From an uncultured Bacteroidaceae bacterium (lineage in GTDB: Bacteria; Bacteroidota; Bacteroidia; Bacteroidales; Bacteroidaceae), in contig CAJONZ010000071.1 of assembly GCA_905236065.1 (NCBI GenBank), forward strand, positions 1 through 64,000: a stretch of DNA of 64,000 nucleotides, written 5' to 3'. Below, in pieces: positions 44,612-51,236 of this stretch. The notes beneath the pieces are model-generated. The model was given only the letters and a program-made list of their open reading frames with translations, was not told the origin of the DNA and did no database searches. Positions within the stretch are counted from its first letter, which is position 1, and every line of letters starts with the position of its first letter. The position numbers were made by a program, and so were the translations under genes.

Positions 44612-45493
44612 ATGAATCTTTTGTTGTTGTGTCTTTCAATAATTCTTATGGCATGTGAGGGTAATCCAATGCCGGAGGAAGAGAGTAATCTTGTGGTTGA
44701 AGGATGGATTGAAGACGGTGGATTCCCTGTTGTGTTGCTTACGAAAAGCATTCCTCTATCCAGTGATTATCAGGGGTTAGATAGCTTGAATCAGTATTTG
44801 GTGAGATGGGCAAAAGTCTCTGTGTCTGACGGAGACAGCACTGTCGTTCTTACAGGCATGTACCAAAAGGACTGTTACCCACCTTATATCTATACCACAG
44901 GACGAATGCGTGGCAAAGCGGGCAAAACTTATAGCCTGACCATTGAGTATGGTGATTACAGAGCTACAGCTTCCACTAAAATTCCCATTAGTGTACCTTT
45001 GGACTCGGTTGTGGCTACTCCTATTGCAGAATCGGACACACTTTTCTTGGTTGATGCATATTTCATGGACTCGCCTGACACACATGATTACTACATACTA
45101 TTCACTAGTGTGAATACACGAAGTCGTCAGTCCCTTATCAGTTATATGGGCTACATAGATGACACACAGCTTTCAGGAATCCATGTCAAGTTGCCTGTGT
45201 ATCGGGGTAGTGTGTTGTCTGACGATGACTATATTCCGTATTTTACTAAAGGGGATATTGTGGAGGTGAAGTTAGCTCATGCGGATGCAACAGCATTCAA
45301 TTTTTGGAATGATGTGCAGAATTCTGTATCTTTCTCCACCAATATGTATATGCCAGTGATGACCAATGTGCGTACAAATATAACGGGTGGTATTGGCTAT
45401 TGGTTAGGTTACGGGGTCTCTCGTAAATACGTTGTGGTAGGTGAGAGTGATTTGTTTTTTCCTTTCTTCAATATGGAATCGACTACAAGATAA
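44612..45493 (+). CDS. DUF4249 family lipoprotein
   Basis: A 293-aa lipoprotein of the DUF4249 family, which is commonly encoded after non-SusC TonB-dependent receptors. I prefer the ATG at 44612 (MNLLLLCLSIILMACEGN, lipobox LMAC); the track start at 44561 adds an unlikely prefix. Family features are LVVEGWIEDGGFPVVLLTKS near residues 29-48, AKVSVSDGDSTVVL near 68, and GKTYSLTIEYGDYRATASTK near 104-123. It is AT-rich like the two genes before it. It is likely a surface accessory for ligand capture, with unknown specificity. Confidence 0.8.
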   Translation: MNLLLLCLSIILMACEGNPMPEEESNLVVEGWIEDGGFPVVLLTKSIPLSSDYQGLDSLNQYLVRWAKVSVSDGDSTVVLTGMYQKDCYPPYIYTTGRMRGKAGKTYSLTIEYGDYRATASTKIPISVPLDSVVATPIAESDTLFLVDAYFMDSPDTHDYYILFTSVNTRSRQSLISYMGYIDDTQLSGIHVKLPVYRGSVLSDDDYIPYFTKGDIVEVKLAHADATAFNFWNDVQNSVSFSTNMYMPVMTNVRTNITGGIGYWLGYGVSRKYVVVGESDLFFPFFNMESTTR

Positions 45494-45557
45494 TGCTTAA
45501 TATTTTGAACTGTGGTGAATTTCTCAAACAGGTCTTAGTTGCCCTCAAAGAGATTTC

Positions 45558-45603
45558 AGCAGATATTGTTTTTTTCTTGTTTTTTCAATGAAAAATATCT
45601 GCT
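45558..45603 (+). terminator. Probable terminator of the DUF4249 operon
   Basis: The arms AGCAGATATT and AATATCTGCT pair, with a T-rich loop and ATTTT following. Confidence 0.6.
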
Positions 45604-45671
45604 ATTTTGGGAAAATTTATTTCTGCTTAATAAAAACTTCCGAAAACATAGCGATTTTGTGTAAAAAGCTG

Positions 45672-45679
45672 TACCTTTG
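45672..45679 (+). promoter_or_regulatory. Promoter -7 box of the 45.7-46.0 kb transcript
   Basis: TACCTTTGCCTCC matches the -7 consensus and the usual C after it; the -33 box is not clear. The only plausible products before the next terminator are the small ORF and the structured RNA. Confidence 0.5.
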
Positions 45680-45781
45680 CCTCCGACTCGATTAGCCCGA
45701 AAGGGAAAAAGGGTCATGACATATTGTTTATAGGACGTTTACGAACGTTATCTTCGACATCCGAATCTCGCAAGTTCAGCA

Positions 45782-45898
45782 ATGTCTCAGAAGAAACGCA
45801 ACGGGGCGTCCGCGTTGGGTGTATTATACCCTGCCTGTTTTATTATATATGTACGTGCGATACGTATGTGTATATATAAATGGTGGCTTTCTGTATAA
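45782..45898 (+). CDS. Possible 38-aa small protein or leader peptide
   Basis: The ATG at 45782 opens MSQKKRNGASALGVLYPACF and ends with a hydrophobic, Trp-rich tail (KWWLSV). It is too short for the ORF track. It lies between a promoter box and a terminator, so it could be a leader peptide or the region could be purely non-coding RNA. No ribosome-binding site is obvious. Low confidence as a protein. Confidence 0.3.
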   Translation: MSQKKRNGASALGVLYPACFIIYVRAIRMCIYKWWLSV

Positions 45899-45906
45899 TA
45901 TCTCAC

Positions 45907-46005
45907 GACGTGGGCTAACTCGAGTTGCTTATCCTGAGACAAGGCAATGCGAGAGCCTGGATGTGGGATAAGCGAGAAAAGCAGAGAGACTCCCACGTCT
46001 TTTTT
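45907..46005 (+). ncRNA. Candidate structured RNA closed by an intrinsic terminator
   Basis: The outer stem GACGTGGG (45907-45914) pairs with CCCACGTC (45992-45999), followed directly by six T. Inside, GCTTATCC (45927-45934) pairs with GGATAAGC (45966-45973), extended by CTC/GAG across a bulge, and AGGC pairs with GCCT further in. This nested layout resembles a riboswitch expression platform or the 3' end of an sRNA. It lies about 70 nt before a small HTH gene. I do not recognise an Rfam family. Confidence 0.55.
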
Positions 46006-46073
46006 GTTGGCAAATATCTTTTTTGCATATTCTCCGCATGTTCTTCCGTCCGAATACATTGCATGTCGTCTCA

Positions 46074-46283
46074 ATGATTAGCATCGGTGAACAAATAAAG
46101 GCAGAGCTCAATTCGCAGGAGCGGGGAGTTTCTTGGTTTGCGAACAAATTAGGTTGTTCGCGCATGGCTGTTTACCGAATTTTTGAGAAAAACAGCATTG
46201 ACACGGCTGTCTTATATAGAATTTGCAAAATTCTTAACCGTAACTTTTTCAATGACTTATCAAACGATTTGGAAAATGTGTAA
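46074..46283 (+). CDS. Small helix-turn-helix DNA-binding protein
   Basis: A 69-aa protein from the ATG at 46074 (MISIGEQIKAELNSQERGVS). The track start at 46023 overlaps the structured-RNA downstream flank and is less likely. WFANKLGCSRMAVYRIFEKN near residues 21-40 is a helix-turn-helix of the Cro/XRE kind, followed by DTAVLYRICKIL. Such single-domain HTH proteins are common in Bacteroidetes. Targets are unknown. The terminator-closed RNA upstream could govern read-through into this gene. Confidence 0.7.
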   Translation: MISIGEQIKAELNSQERGVSWFANKLGCSRMAVYRIFEKNSIDTAVLYRICKILNRNFFNDLSNDLENV

Positions 46284-46431
46284 CATGTTTGTTACAGAGA
46301 TGTAACATCTGTGTATCACCGTTTCCTTGTGGGAGTTGTTATTTATTGTGAACTTTGCACCCGAAAAGCTAAACAAATGCAAATTTTATTGCAAGTTTTT
46401 ATTATTAACAACTTAAAAAAACGTGAAAATT

Positions 46432-47076
46432 ATGAAGAAGATTATTATCGCTGCAATCGCAGTACTCGGTTTCACAACTGCAAATGCTCAGTACACCGCT
46501 GAGAAGGGTGACTTCCAGACTTCTATTGACTTCCGTCCGTTTAAGTCTAGCGGTGACATGTTCTCTAATGAGGTTGGCAACACTGTAGGTGTAAATTTCT
46601 CTTACTTCTTGGCTGATAAGCATGCTCTCCGCCTGGGTTTGGGATTTGATACAAACTCAACGAAGGATGCATCTTCTGACGGTAAATTTGGTGTTAATCT
46701 CGGTTATGAGTACCACTTCAAGAGTTATGAGCGCGTTGATCTCTTTGCTGGTGCTCAGGTTGGCTTTGCTACAGCATGGGGTAAGACAAAGCAACAGACT
46801 TACAATAATGCTGGTGAGCCAAATGGTACCGTTGATGTGAAGGCTGCTGGTCTTCCACGTGAATTCTCTGTGGGTGTTTTCACAGGTGTCAACTACTACT
46901 TCTATAAGAAGCTCTATGTAGGTGCTGAAGTGCAGCTTGGCTACGCACATACAAGCTACAGCAAAGGCCAGTCTTATGATGGTGAAAAGGTTATTGACAA
47001 CAAAGAAGCTGCTCCAGGCAAGAACAAAATTGGCTTCAATGTTCTTCCTGCCTTCCGTCTTGGTTGGACCTTCTAA
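46432..47076 (+). CDS. Outer-membrane beta-barrel protein
   Basis: A 214-aa small barrel protein with a signal peptide MKKIIIAAIAVLGFTTANAQ, read from the ATG at 46432. Alternating amphipathic strands such as VGVNFSYFLADKHALRLGLG near residues 52-71 and VGAEVQLGYAHTSY fit the OMP_b-brl (OmpA/OmpX-like) fold, and the last strand ends VLPAFRLGWTF with terminal Phe. It has no peptidoglycan-binding domain. The AACTTTGC element at about 46350 could be the promoter, leaving a leader of about 70 nt. It appears monocistronic, with a terminator after it. Confidence 0.82.
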   Translation: MKKIIIAAIAVLGFTTANAQYTAEKGDFQTSIDFRPFKSSGDMFSNEVGNTVGVNFSYFLADKHALRLGLGFDTNSTKDASSDGKFGVNLGYEYHFKSYERVDLFAGAQVGFATAWGKTKQQTYNNAGEPNGTVDVKAAGLPREFSVGVFTGVNYYFYKKLYVGAEVQLGYAHTSYSKGQSYDGEKVIDNKEAAPGKNKIGFNVLPAFRLGWTF

Positions 47077-47091
47077 TCGAACGTAAAAAAT

Positions 47092-47116
47092 ATCACGGCA
47101 TATCCGTGATTTCTTC
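47092..47116 (+). terminator. Terminator of the barrel-protein gene
   Basis: ATCACGG and CCGTGAT form a 7-bp stem, followed by TTCTTC; modest strength. Confidence 0.6.
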
Positions 47117-47228
47117 AAAATCTAAATAATTTTCAATCGGATTCGTTGTGAAACGAGTCCGATTGTTGGATATATACACCGTCTGTATTTGTGAAACAGT
47201 GTTCTTGAAATCTTTTTCCTCCTAATTG

Positions 47229-47259
47229 TTTGTTTTCAGGTGAGATTTGTGTAACTTTG
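47229..47259 (+). promoter_or_regulatory. Promoter of the nucleotidyltransferase-like gene
   Basis: TTTG (47229-47232) and TAACTTTG (47252-47259) with a 19-bp spacer. Confidence 0.75.
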
Positions 47260-47309
47260 CGGCAGAAAAAATAGAATCGTTAAAGAAAACCGTTGAAAAC
47301 GACGTTGTT

Positions 47310-47353
47310 CTGACCAACGGGATAATTATAGACGTTCCAGCCCGATTGGTCAG
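47310..47353 (+). promoter_or_regulatory. Leader hairpin before the nucleotidyltransferase-like gene
   Basis: CTGACCAACGGG and CCCGATTGGTCAG pair over 12 positions with a one-base bulge and a 19-nt loop. The stem ends 35 nt before the ATG and could influence translation. Confidence 0.45.
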
Positions 47354-47388
47354 GGATGTAAATAATAACGTGGTGTGGTAAACAAAGT

Positions 47389-48522
47389 ATGACCTCTAAT
47401 AATAATAGTATAGAAGCCTTTTTCCTGCTTGTCAGAGCGGGATTGTTTGGTCGTACAGAGGTCATAGAGGGTTTCCTGCCAGATGATGTGGATTGGCAAG
47501 AGGTTTTCCGGTTGGCTAAGGAACAGAGCGTTATCGGTTTGGTTGCAGAGGGCATAGAACTTGTTCGGACGGAGTGGCCCAAGACTCACGGCACACCGCT
47601 TGTGCCGAAACAATGGGCATTGAAGTTTGCCTCTGGAACATTGAGACTGGAACAGCGCAATCAGACCATGAACCGTTTTGTTGCCAAATTGATTAGCTGG
47701 TTGCGTGAAAAAGGCATCTACGCATTCTTGTTAAAGGGGCAGGGTGTGGCTCAATGCTACCAAAAGCCCCTTTTGAGGACATGTGGGGATGTAGATTTGC
47801 TTTTGAGTGAAGAAGATTATCAGGCGGCAATCAATTATTTACTTCCATTCGCATCTTTTTCAAAGGCGGGAAATGAGTATAAGAAAGATTTCGCCGTAAA
47901 GATTGTCGGCTGGTTGGTAGAGCTGCATGGTCGCCTTCGTTGCGGTTTTTCGTCGCGCATAGATAGGGAACTTGACAAGATGTATGATGACACTTTCTCT
48001 GGTGAAAATGTCAGGTCATGGATGAATGGAAATGTACAGGTGTTCATGCTTGGGGAAGAGAACGACATCATCTTTGTTTTTGCTCATCTCTTAAATCATT
48101 TTTATAAAGGTGGTGTGGGAATCAGGCAGGTTTGTGACTGGTGTCGCATGTTGTGGACATTTAGGGATTCCCTTGACTTAGACGTACTTGAGTCCCGTCT
48201 GAAGAAGATGAAGCTGATGAGTGAGTGGAAGGCTTTCGGAATGTTTGCGGTGGAATATTTAGGTATGCCCAAGGAAGCGATGCCCTTCTACAGCGAAGAC
48301 AAAAAATGGAAACGCAAGGCGAAACAGATACGTGCTTTTATCCTGAAGACTGGAAATCTGGGCTCTAACAGGAAGGGAGAGGTGGTTGGCTCTTTGCTGT
48401 CAAGAAAGATGAAATCTTCGAGACAGCGGTTTTGTGATTTGGCAAACCATTTCACTATTTTCCCGCTGGACACATTACGGTTCTTTCCGAGCATCTTTCT
48501 CAATGGATTGTATCAAAAATGA
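47389..48522 (+). CDS. Nucleotidyltransferase-fold protein (NTP_transf_5 family)
   Basis: A 377-aa soluble protein matching the uncharacterised nucleotidyltransferase family PF14907. The key segment is YAFLLKGQGVAQCYQKPLLR near residues 107-126 followed by TCGDVDLLLSEEDY near 127-140, with the DxD of a polymerase-beta-like fold. A helical C-terminal half includes FVFAHLLNHFYKGGVGIRQV near 225-244. Family members are often found near peptide-modification or polysaccharide genes, but here no such neighbour exists. The substrate is unknown. The ATG is preceded by a long structured leader. Confidence 0.78.
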   Translation: MTSNNNSIEAFFLLVRAGLFGRTEVIEGFLPDDVDWQEVFRLAKEQSVIGLVAEGIELVRTEWPKTHGTPLVPKQWALKFASGTLRLEQRNQTMNRFVAKLISWLREKGIYAFLLKGQGVAQCYQKPLLRTCGDVDLLLSEEDYQAAINYLLPFASFSKAGNEYKKDFAVKIVGWLVELHGRLRCGFSSRIDRELDKMYDDTFSGENVRSWMNGNVQVFMLGEENDIIFVFAHLLNHFYKGGVGIRQVCDWCRMLWTFRDSLDLDVLESRLKKMKLMSEWKAFGMFAVEYLGMPKEAMPFYSEDKKWKRKAKQIRAFILKTGNLGSNRKGEVVGSLLSRKMKSSRQRFCDLANHFTIFPLDTLRFFPSIFLNGLYQK

Positions 48523-48548
48523 TAAGGGCAATCCGCTATGGTACCAAA

Positions 48549-48590
48549 AACATTCCCTGACTGCCAAGTGTGTGACGGTCAGGGAATGTT
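48549..48590. terminator. Bidirectional stem-loop between convergent genes
   Basis: AACATTCCCTGAC and GTCAGGGAATGTT form a perfect 13-bp stem; A-rich and T-rich flanks on either side allow termination from both directions. Confidence 0.82.
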
Positions 48591-48611
48591 GATTTTGTGT
48601 GCTATCAATGC

Positions 48612-49331
48612 CTACTTCCTTTTCGGCGTCGTAGGCGTTGAGTAGTTGAGGAAGAAGTCGTTCCACACCTTCAGCATACTGCTTTTGTTGGTGGAGATGA
48701 TTTCCGCCTGTCGGGTGTAGTTGCGGTATTCCTTCTTTCGTTTGGGGTCGATGTGGGCAAGGATGTTCCGCTCTGTGGCCTCGAAAATCTCCCCATTCAA
48801 CTGATAGTAGAAAGTGTTGACCAGTGGTAGGGGAAGTTCCTCCTCGTTGACGGAGGCATTGGCATCCGAGAGCTGTGCGCCCCATGCTCCGAGGTTGAGG
48901 CTCGACTGCTGCAGGTTCTGTGAGTTGTTCATCAGTTCCACGGCTCGTTTATCCACGGCATTCTGATCTACGGTGTGGACGAACAGCACACGGGCCACCT
49001 TACCGTTGATGGTGTCTTGACGGAGAATCTTCCCGAAGCTGCCGCTCTCGCCCACTGGCATGAACGTGTCGCCGTTGGGAAATTCCACACGCAGGATGCT
49101 ACCGGGAATGGCCTCCATCAGCGTGTCGTTGCGTGAAAACCAGAGCGTCTGCTTGCCCAGATGGATGTTGCAGGGCACTTGCGTCTTCTTGATGGAGAAG
49201 AACCCCGAATAGATAGTGGCCACACGGAAAGCCTTGTATTCAAAAGGCCATGTGCCGATTGGCTCCCAGTCTTGTGCCTGTAGCGGACAGACTGTTAGCA
49301 GGAGGAAGAGGTATGACAGAAGTTTCTTCAT
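48612..49331 (-). CDS. Secreted protein of unknown family
   Basis: A 239-aa exported protein with a signal peptide (MKKLLSYLFLLLTVCPLQAQ). The mature part begins with DWEPIGTWPFEYKAFRVATI and contains VPCNIHLGKQTLWFS near residue 53, a beta-rich region, then SLNLGAWGAQLSDANASVNE near 145. I do not recognise a named domain. It lies downstream of a coiled-coil lipoprotein gene on the same strand, separated by a GC-rich hairpin, and may be co-transcribed with it. Confidence 0.65.
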   Translation of the reverse strand: MKKLLSYLFLLLTVCPLQAQDWEPIGTWPFEYKAFRVATIYSGFFSIKKTQVPCNIHLGKQTLWFSRNDTLMEAIPGSILRVEFPNGDTFMPVGESGSFGKILRQDTINGKVARVLFVHTVDQNAVDKRAVELMNNSQNLQQSSLNLGAWGAQLSDANASVNEEELPLPLVNTFYYQLNGEIFEATERNILAHIDPKRKKEYRNYTRQAEIISTNKSSMLKVWNDFFLNYSTPTTPKRK

Positions 49332-49350
49332 CTTGTGTTTGTTTTTAAGG

Positions 49351-49394
49351 TGCGTTCCCCTCCCTTTTTAGGCGTATGGGGGAAGGGGAACGCA
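49351..49394 (-). repeat. Strong CCCCT/AGGGG hairpin between two minus-strand genes
   Basis: TGCGTTCCCCTCCC and GGGGGAAGGGGAACGCA pair over about 13 bp with no T-run on the minus side. This is the same class of intergenic block as at 3850 and 35218. A role in RNA processing or partial termination is possible. Confidence 0.6.
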
Positions 49395-49407
49395 TGTTCG
49401 GTTTGTC

Positions 49408-50277
49408 TTATTTCGTGCGAACGACCAGATACTTGCTGACGCTCCAGAACTTCTTCACGTCGATGATGCGGAGGGTAACCTCACCGTTCGACGCATCCTT
49501 CATCAGGGTGTAGGAATCAGAGGGGTGGTTCGTCAACAGTTCTGCGCTCTTGGAAGAGAATGGAATGGTTGTGGTCTGACGGATGTCAATCTCCGTGAAG
49601 TAGCTCTTGTTGAAGTCACCATTCTGCACACGGCTCTTCTGGAACACGTTACCGCCGCTGATGATGCCGTTCTTCTTCAGTTCCTTGCCAGTGCCATACA
49701 CATACCATGCCTTGTTGAGGCTCACATCCTGCTGACGTGCCAGCTCCTGGCTTTCGTCGCGTTGCTGCTTCACCGTGGCATTCTCAGCTGTCAGGATAGA
49801 CACGTCGGCATTCAGCACGGCAATCTCCACATCCTTGTCTGCCAACTGGGCGCGGAGTTCTTCCAGCTCTGCGTTCTTGGCCTCCAATTGCTTCAGGAGC
49901 GACTGGATGGTCTCCTTCAGCTTCGCATTGTAAGTGTTGCTGCTGTTGAGTTTCTGCTCCAGTTCCGTGATTTTCTGCTTGTTGTTGGTCAGCGTCTCCT
50001 GAATGAAATCCAGGTTCTCGCGCAACTCATTCTCCGACTTCTTTGCCTCGCCGTTCTTCTTGATCAGATTGACACGTCCCGCAGCCTGGTTGATTTGTGC
50101 GAAACTCTCCTGAATCTCGTTGAACTGTTCAAGCATCTCGTTGAGTTCGCCGTCCCTTGTGTCGAGGGCCTTCTGAAGGGAGTCACGCTCGTTTTGCAGT
50201 TCCTTGGCGCTTTGGCCGTTTCCACACGAAGTGAGCATTGCAGCAACAACAGCTGCTAAAAAAAGAATTTTTTTCAT
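49408..50277 (-). CDS. Coiled-coil lipoprotein, possibly Cbp1-like adhesin
   Basis: A 289-aa lipoprotein from the ATG at 50277 (MKKILFLAAVVAAMLTSC, lipobox LTSC). Residues 25-180 form a long coiled coil (KQKITELEQKLNSSN; EAKNAELEELRAQLADKDVE). The C-terminal domain contains AWYVYGTGKELKKNGIISGG near 192-211 and FWSVSKYLVVRTK at the end. This architecture resembles proteins annotated as Cbp1-type collagen-binding adhesins in Bacteroides; that name is from memory and the ligand is unproven. It is 5 nt after rsmI on the same strand. Confidence 0.7.
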   Translation of the reverse strand: MKKILFLAAVVAAMLTSCGNGQSAKELQNERDSLQKALDTRDGELNEMLEQFNEIQESFAQINQAAGRVNLIKKNGEAKKSENELRENLDFIQETLTNNKQKITELEQKLNSSNTYNAKLKETIQSLLKQLEAKNAELEELRAQLADKDVEIAVLNADVSILTAENATVKQQRDESQELARQQDVSLNKAWYVYGTGKELKKNGIISGGNVFQKSRVQNGDFNKSYFTEIDIRQTTTIPFSSKSAELLTNHPSDSYTLMKDASNGEVTLRIIDVKKFWSVSKYLVVRTK

Positions 50278-50282
50278 ACGAT

Positions 50283-51062
50283 TCAATGTTTATATTTGTT
50301 CTTTGATTTACCTTTACCCATGACGACCGACTGGAAATCCGTCGCCTCCGTACCTTCCGCCACACGCTCGGTACCTTGGCCCTTGTCCTTTCCGCCTTCT
50401 TCCACACCGCCCAGCAGGACGACCATTTCGCCCAGCGGCTCGTGGTGGAGGAAATGGCTATGTACCTCGGCCAGAGTGCCCCGCACATGCTCCTCATGCA
50501 CCTTTGAAATCTCCCTCGACACACAGACCCGGCGTTCCGCACCGTAAGCCTCGATAAACTCCTCCAACATCCTCACCACCCGTCGTGGCGATTCATAGAA
50601 CACGACCGTCCGCTCCTCGTCCCGAAACAAGTCAATGCGAGTCCGACGTCCCTTCTTCTGGGGCAGGAAGCCCTCGAACACAAAACGATTGCACGGCAGG
50701 CCACTGCTCACCAAGGCCGGGACGAAAGCCGTGGCTCCCGGAAGGGTCTGCACCTCGATGCCTGCCTTGGCCGCCTCGCGGGCCAAGAGGAATCCTGGGT
50801 CGCTGATACCCGGCGTACCCGCATCGCTGATGAGGGCAATGTCCTCGCCGGCTTGCAAACGCGACAACACGCTCTCCACCGTTCCATGCTCATTGTATTT
50901 ATGGTGGGAAAGCAGGGGCGTGTGGATGTCGAAATGCGAAAGTAGCACACCCGACGTGCGGGTATCCTCTGCGAGTATCAGGCTCACCCCCTTCAGGACA
51001 CGGATGGCTCGCATCGTCATGTCCTCCATGTTGCCGACAGGCGTTGGTACGATATACAACAT
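50283..51062 (-). CDS. rsmI: 16S rRNA (cytidine(1402)-2'-O)-methyltransferase
   Basis: A 259-aa tetrapyrrole-methylase-fold enzyme that 2'-O-methylates C1402 of 16S rRNA. The start is the ATG at 51062 (MLYIVPTPVGNMEDMTMRAI). LILAEDTRTSGVLLSHFDI near residues 29-47 and LISDAGTPGISDPGFLL near 78-94 are diagnostic, and FEGFLPQKKGRR is near 127. The core ends near residue 220. The tail GGKDKGQGTERVAEGTEATD onward is basic and acidic, low in complexity, and encoded in repeat-like DNA (TGGAAATCCGTCG), so it looks like an added C-terminus. The -7 box ends 4 nt before the ATG. Confidence 0.93.
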   Translation of the reverse strand: MLYIVPTPVGNMEDMTMRAIRVLKGVSLILAEDTRTSGVLLSHFDIHTPLLSHHKYNEHGTVESVLSRLQAGEDIALISDAGTPGISDPGFLLAREAAKAGIEVQTLPGATAFVPALVSSGLPCNRFVFEGFLPQKKGRRTRIDLFRDEERTVVFYESPRRVVRMLEEFIEAYGAERRVCVSREISKVHEEHVRGTLAEVHSHFLHHEPLGEMVVLLGGVEEGGKDKGQGTERVAEGTEATDFQSVVMGKGKSKNKYKH

Positions 51063-51066
51063 TGTG

Positions 51067-51146
51067 CAAAAATATGAATTAACCCCAACTTGACGAAAAA
51101 AAACCGGGAAAAACAACTTTTTTTCACATTTTTATATCTATCTTTG
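51067..51146. promoter_or_regulatory. Divergent promoters for rsmI and the AI-2E gene
   Basis: Minus-strand TATTTTTG (51067-51074) faces rsmI and plus-strand TATCTTTG (51139-51146) faces the permease gene. With only 4 nt between the minus box and the rsmI ATG, a leaderless mRNA is implied if this is the real promoter. Confidence 0.5.
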
Positions 51147-51200
51147 CACAGAATCCGACAAATGCCAAACGTGAAGTATCAAACACCTGCCCACCGGATG

Positions 51201-51231
51201 GCATTCTTCATTTTTCATTCTTCATTCTTCG
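51201..51231 (+). repeat. CATTCTT tandem repeat before the AI-2E gene
   Basis: CATTCTTCATTTTTCATTCT and following units have a period of about 8 bp. They are the complement of the GAAGAATGA blocks at 6499-6533 and 57184-57226. Confidence 0.65.
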
Positions 51232-51236
51232 TTTAA

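Larger units (their letters stand above)
45494..46073. other. Intergenic region with promoter, small ORF and structured RNA
   Basis: After the terminator at 45558-45603 comes a TACCTTTG box, a 38-codon ORF (45782-45898), and a terminator-closed structured element (45907-46005). The antisense track ORFs at 45787 and 45929 overlap all of this and have no recognisable family. Confidence 0.6.
47077..47388. other. Intergenic region: terminator, hairpin, promoter and structured leader
   Basis: It holds a small terminator (47092-47116), a second stem-loop CAATCGGATTCGTT/AACGAGTCCGATTG (47134-47165, one wobble), a full promoter (47229-47259) and a leader of about 125 nt with a stem at 47310-47353. 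No gene is apparent. Confidence 0.7.

Noticed and set aside
45787-46165. Two minus-strand ORFs (95 and 78 aa) over the structured RNA
   Set aside because: They lie antisense to the promoter-terminator unit, overlap each other in different frames, and show no known motif; most likely shadows of a non-coding region.
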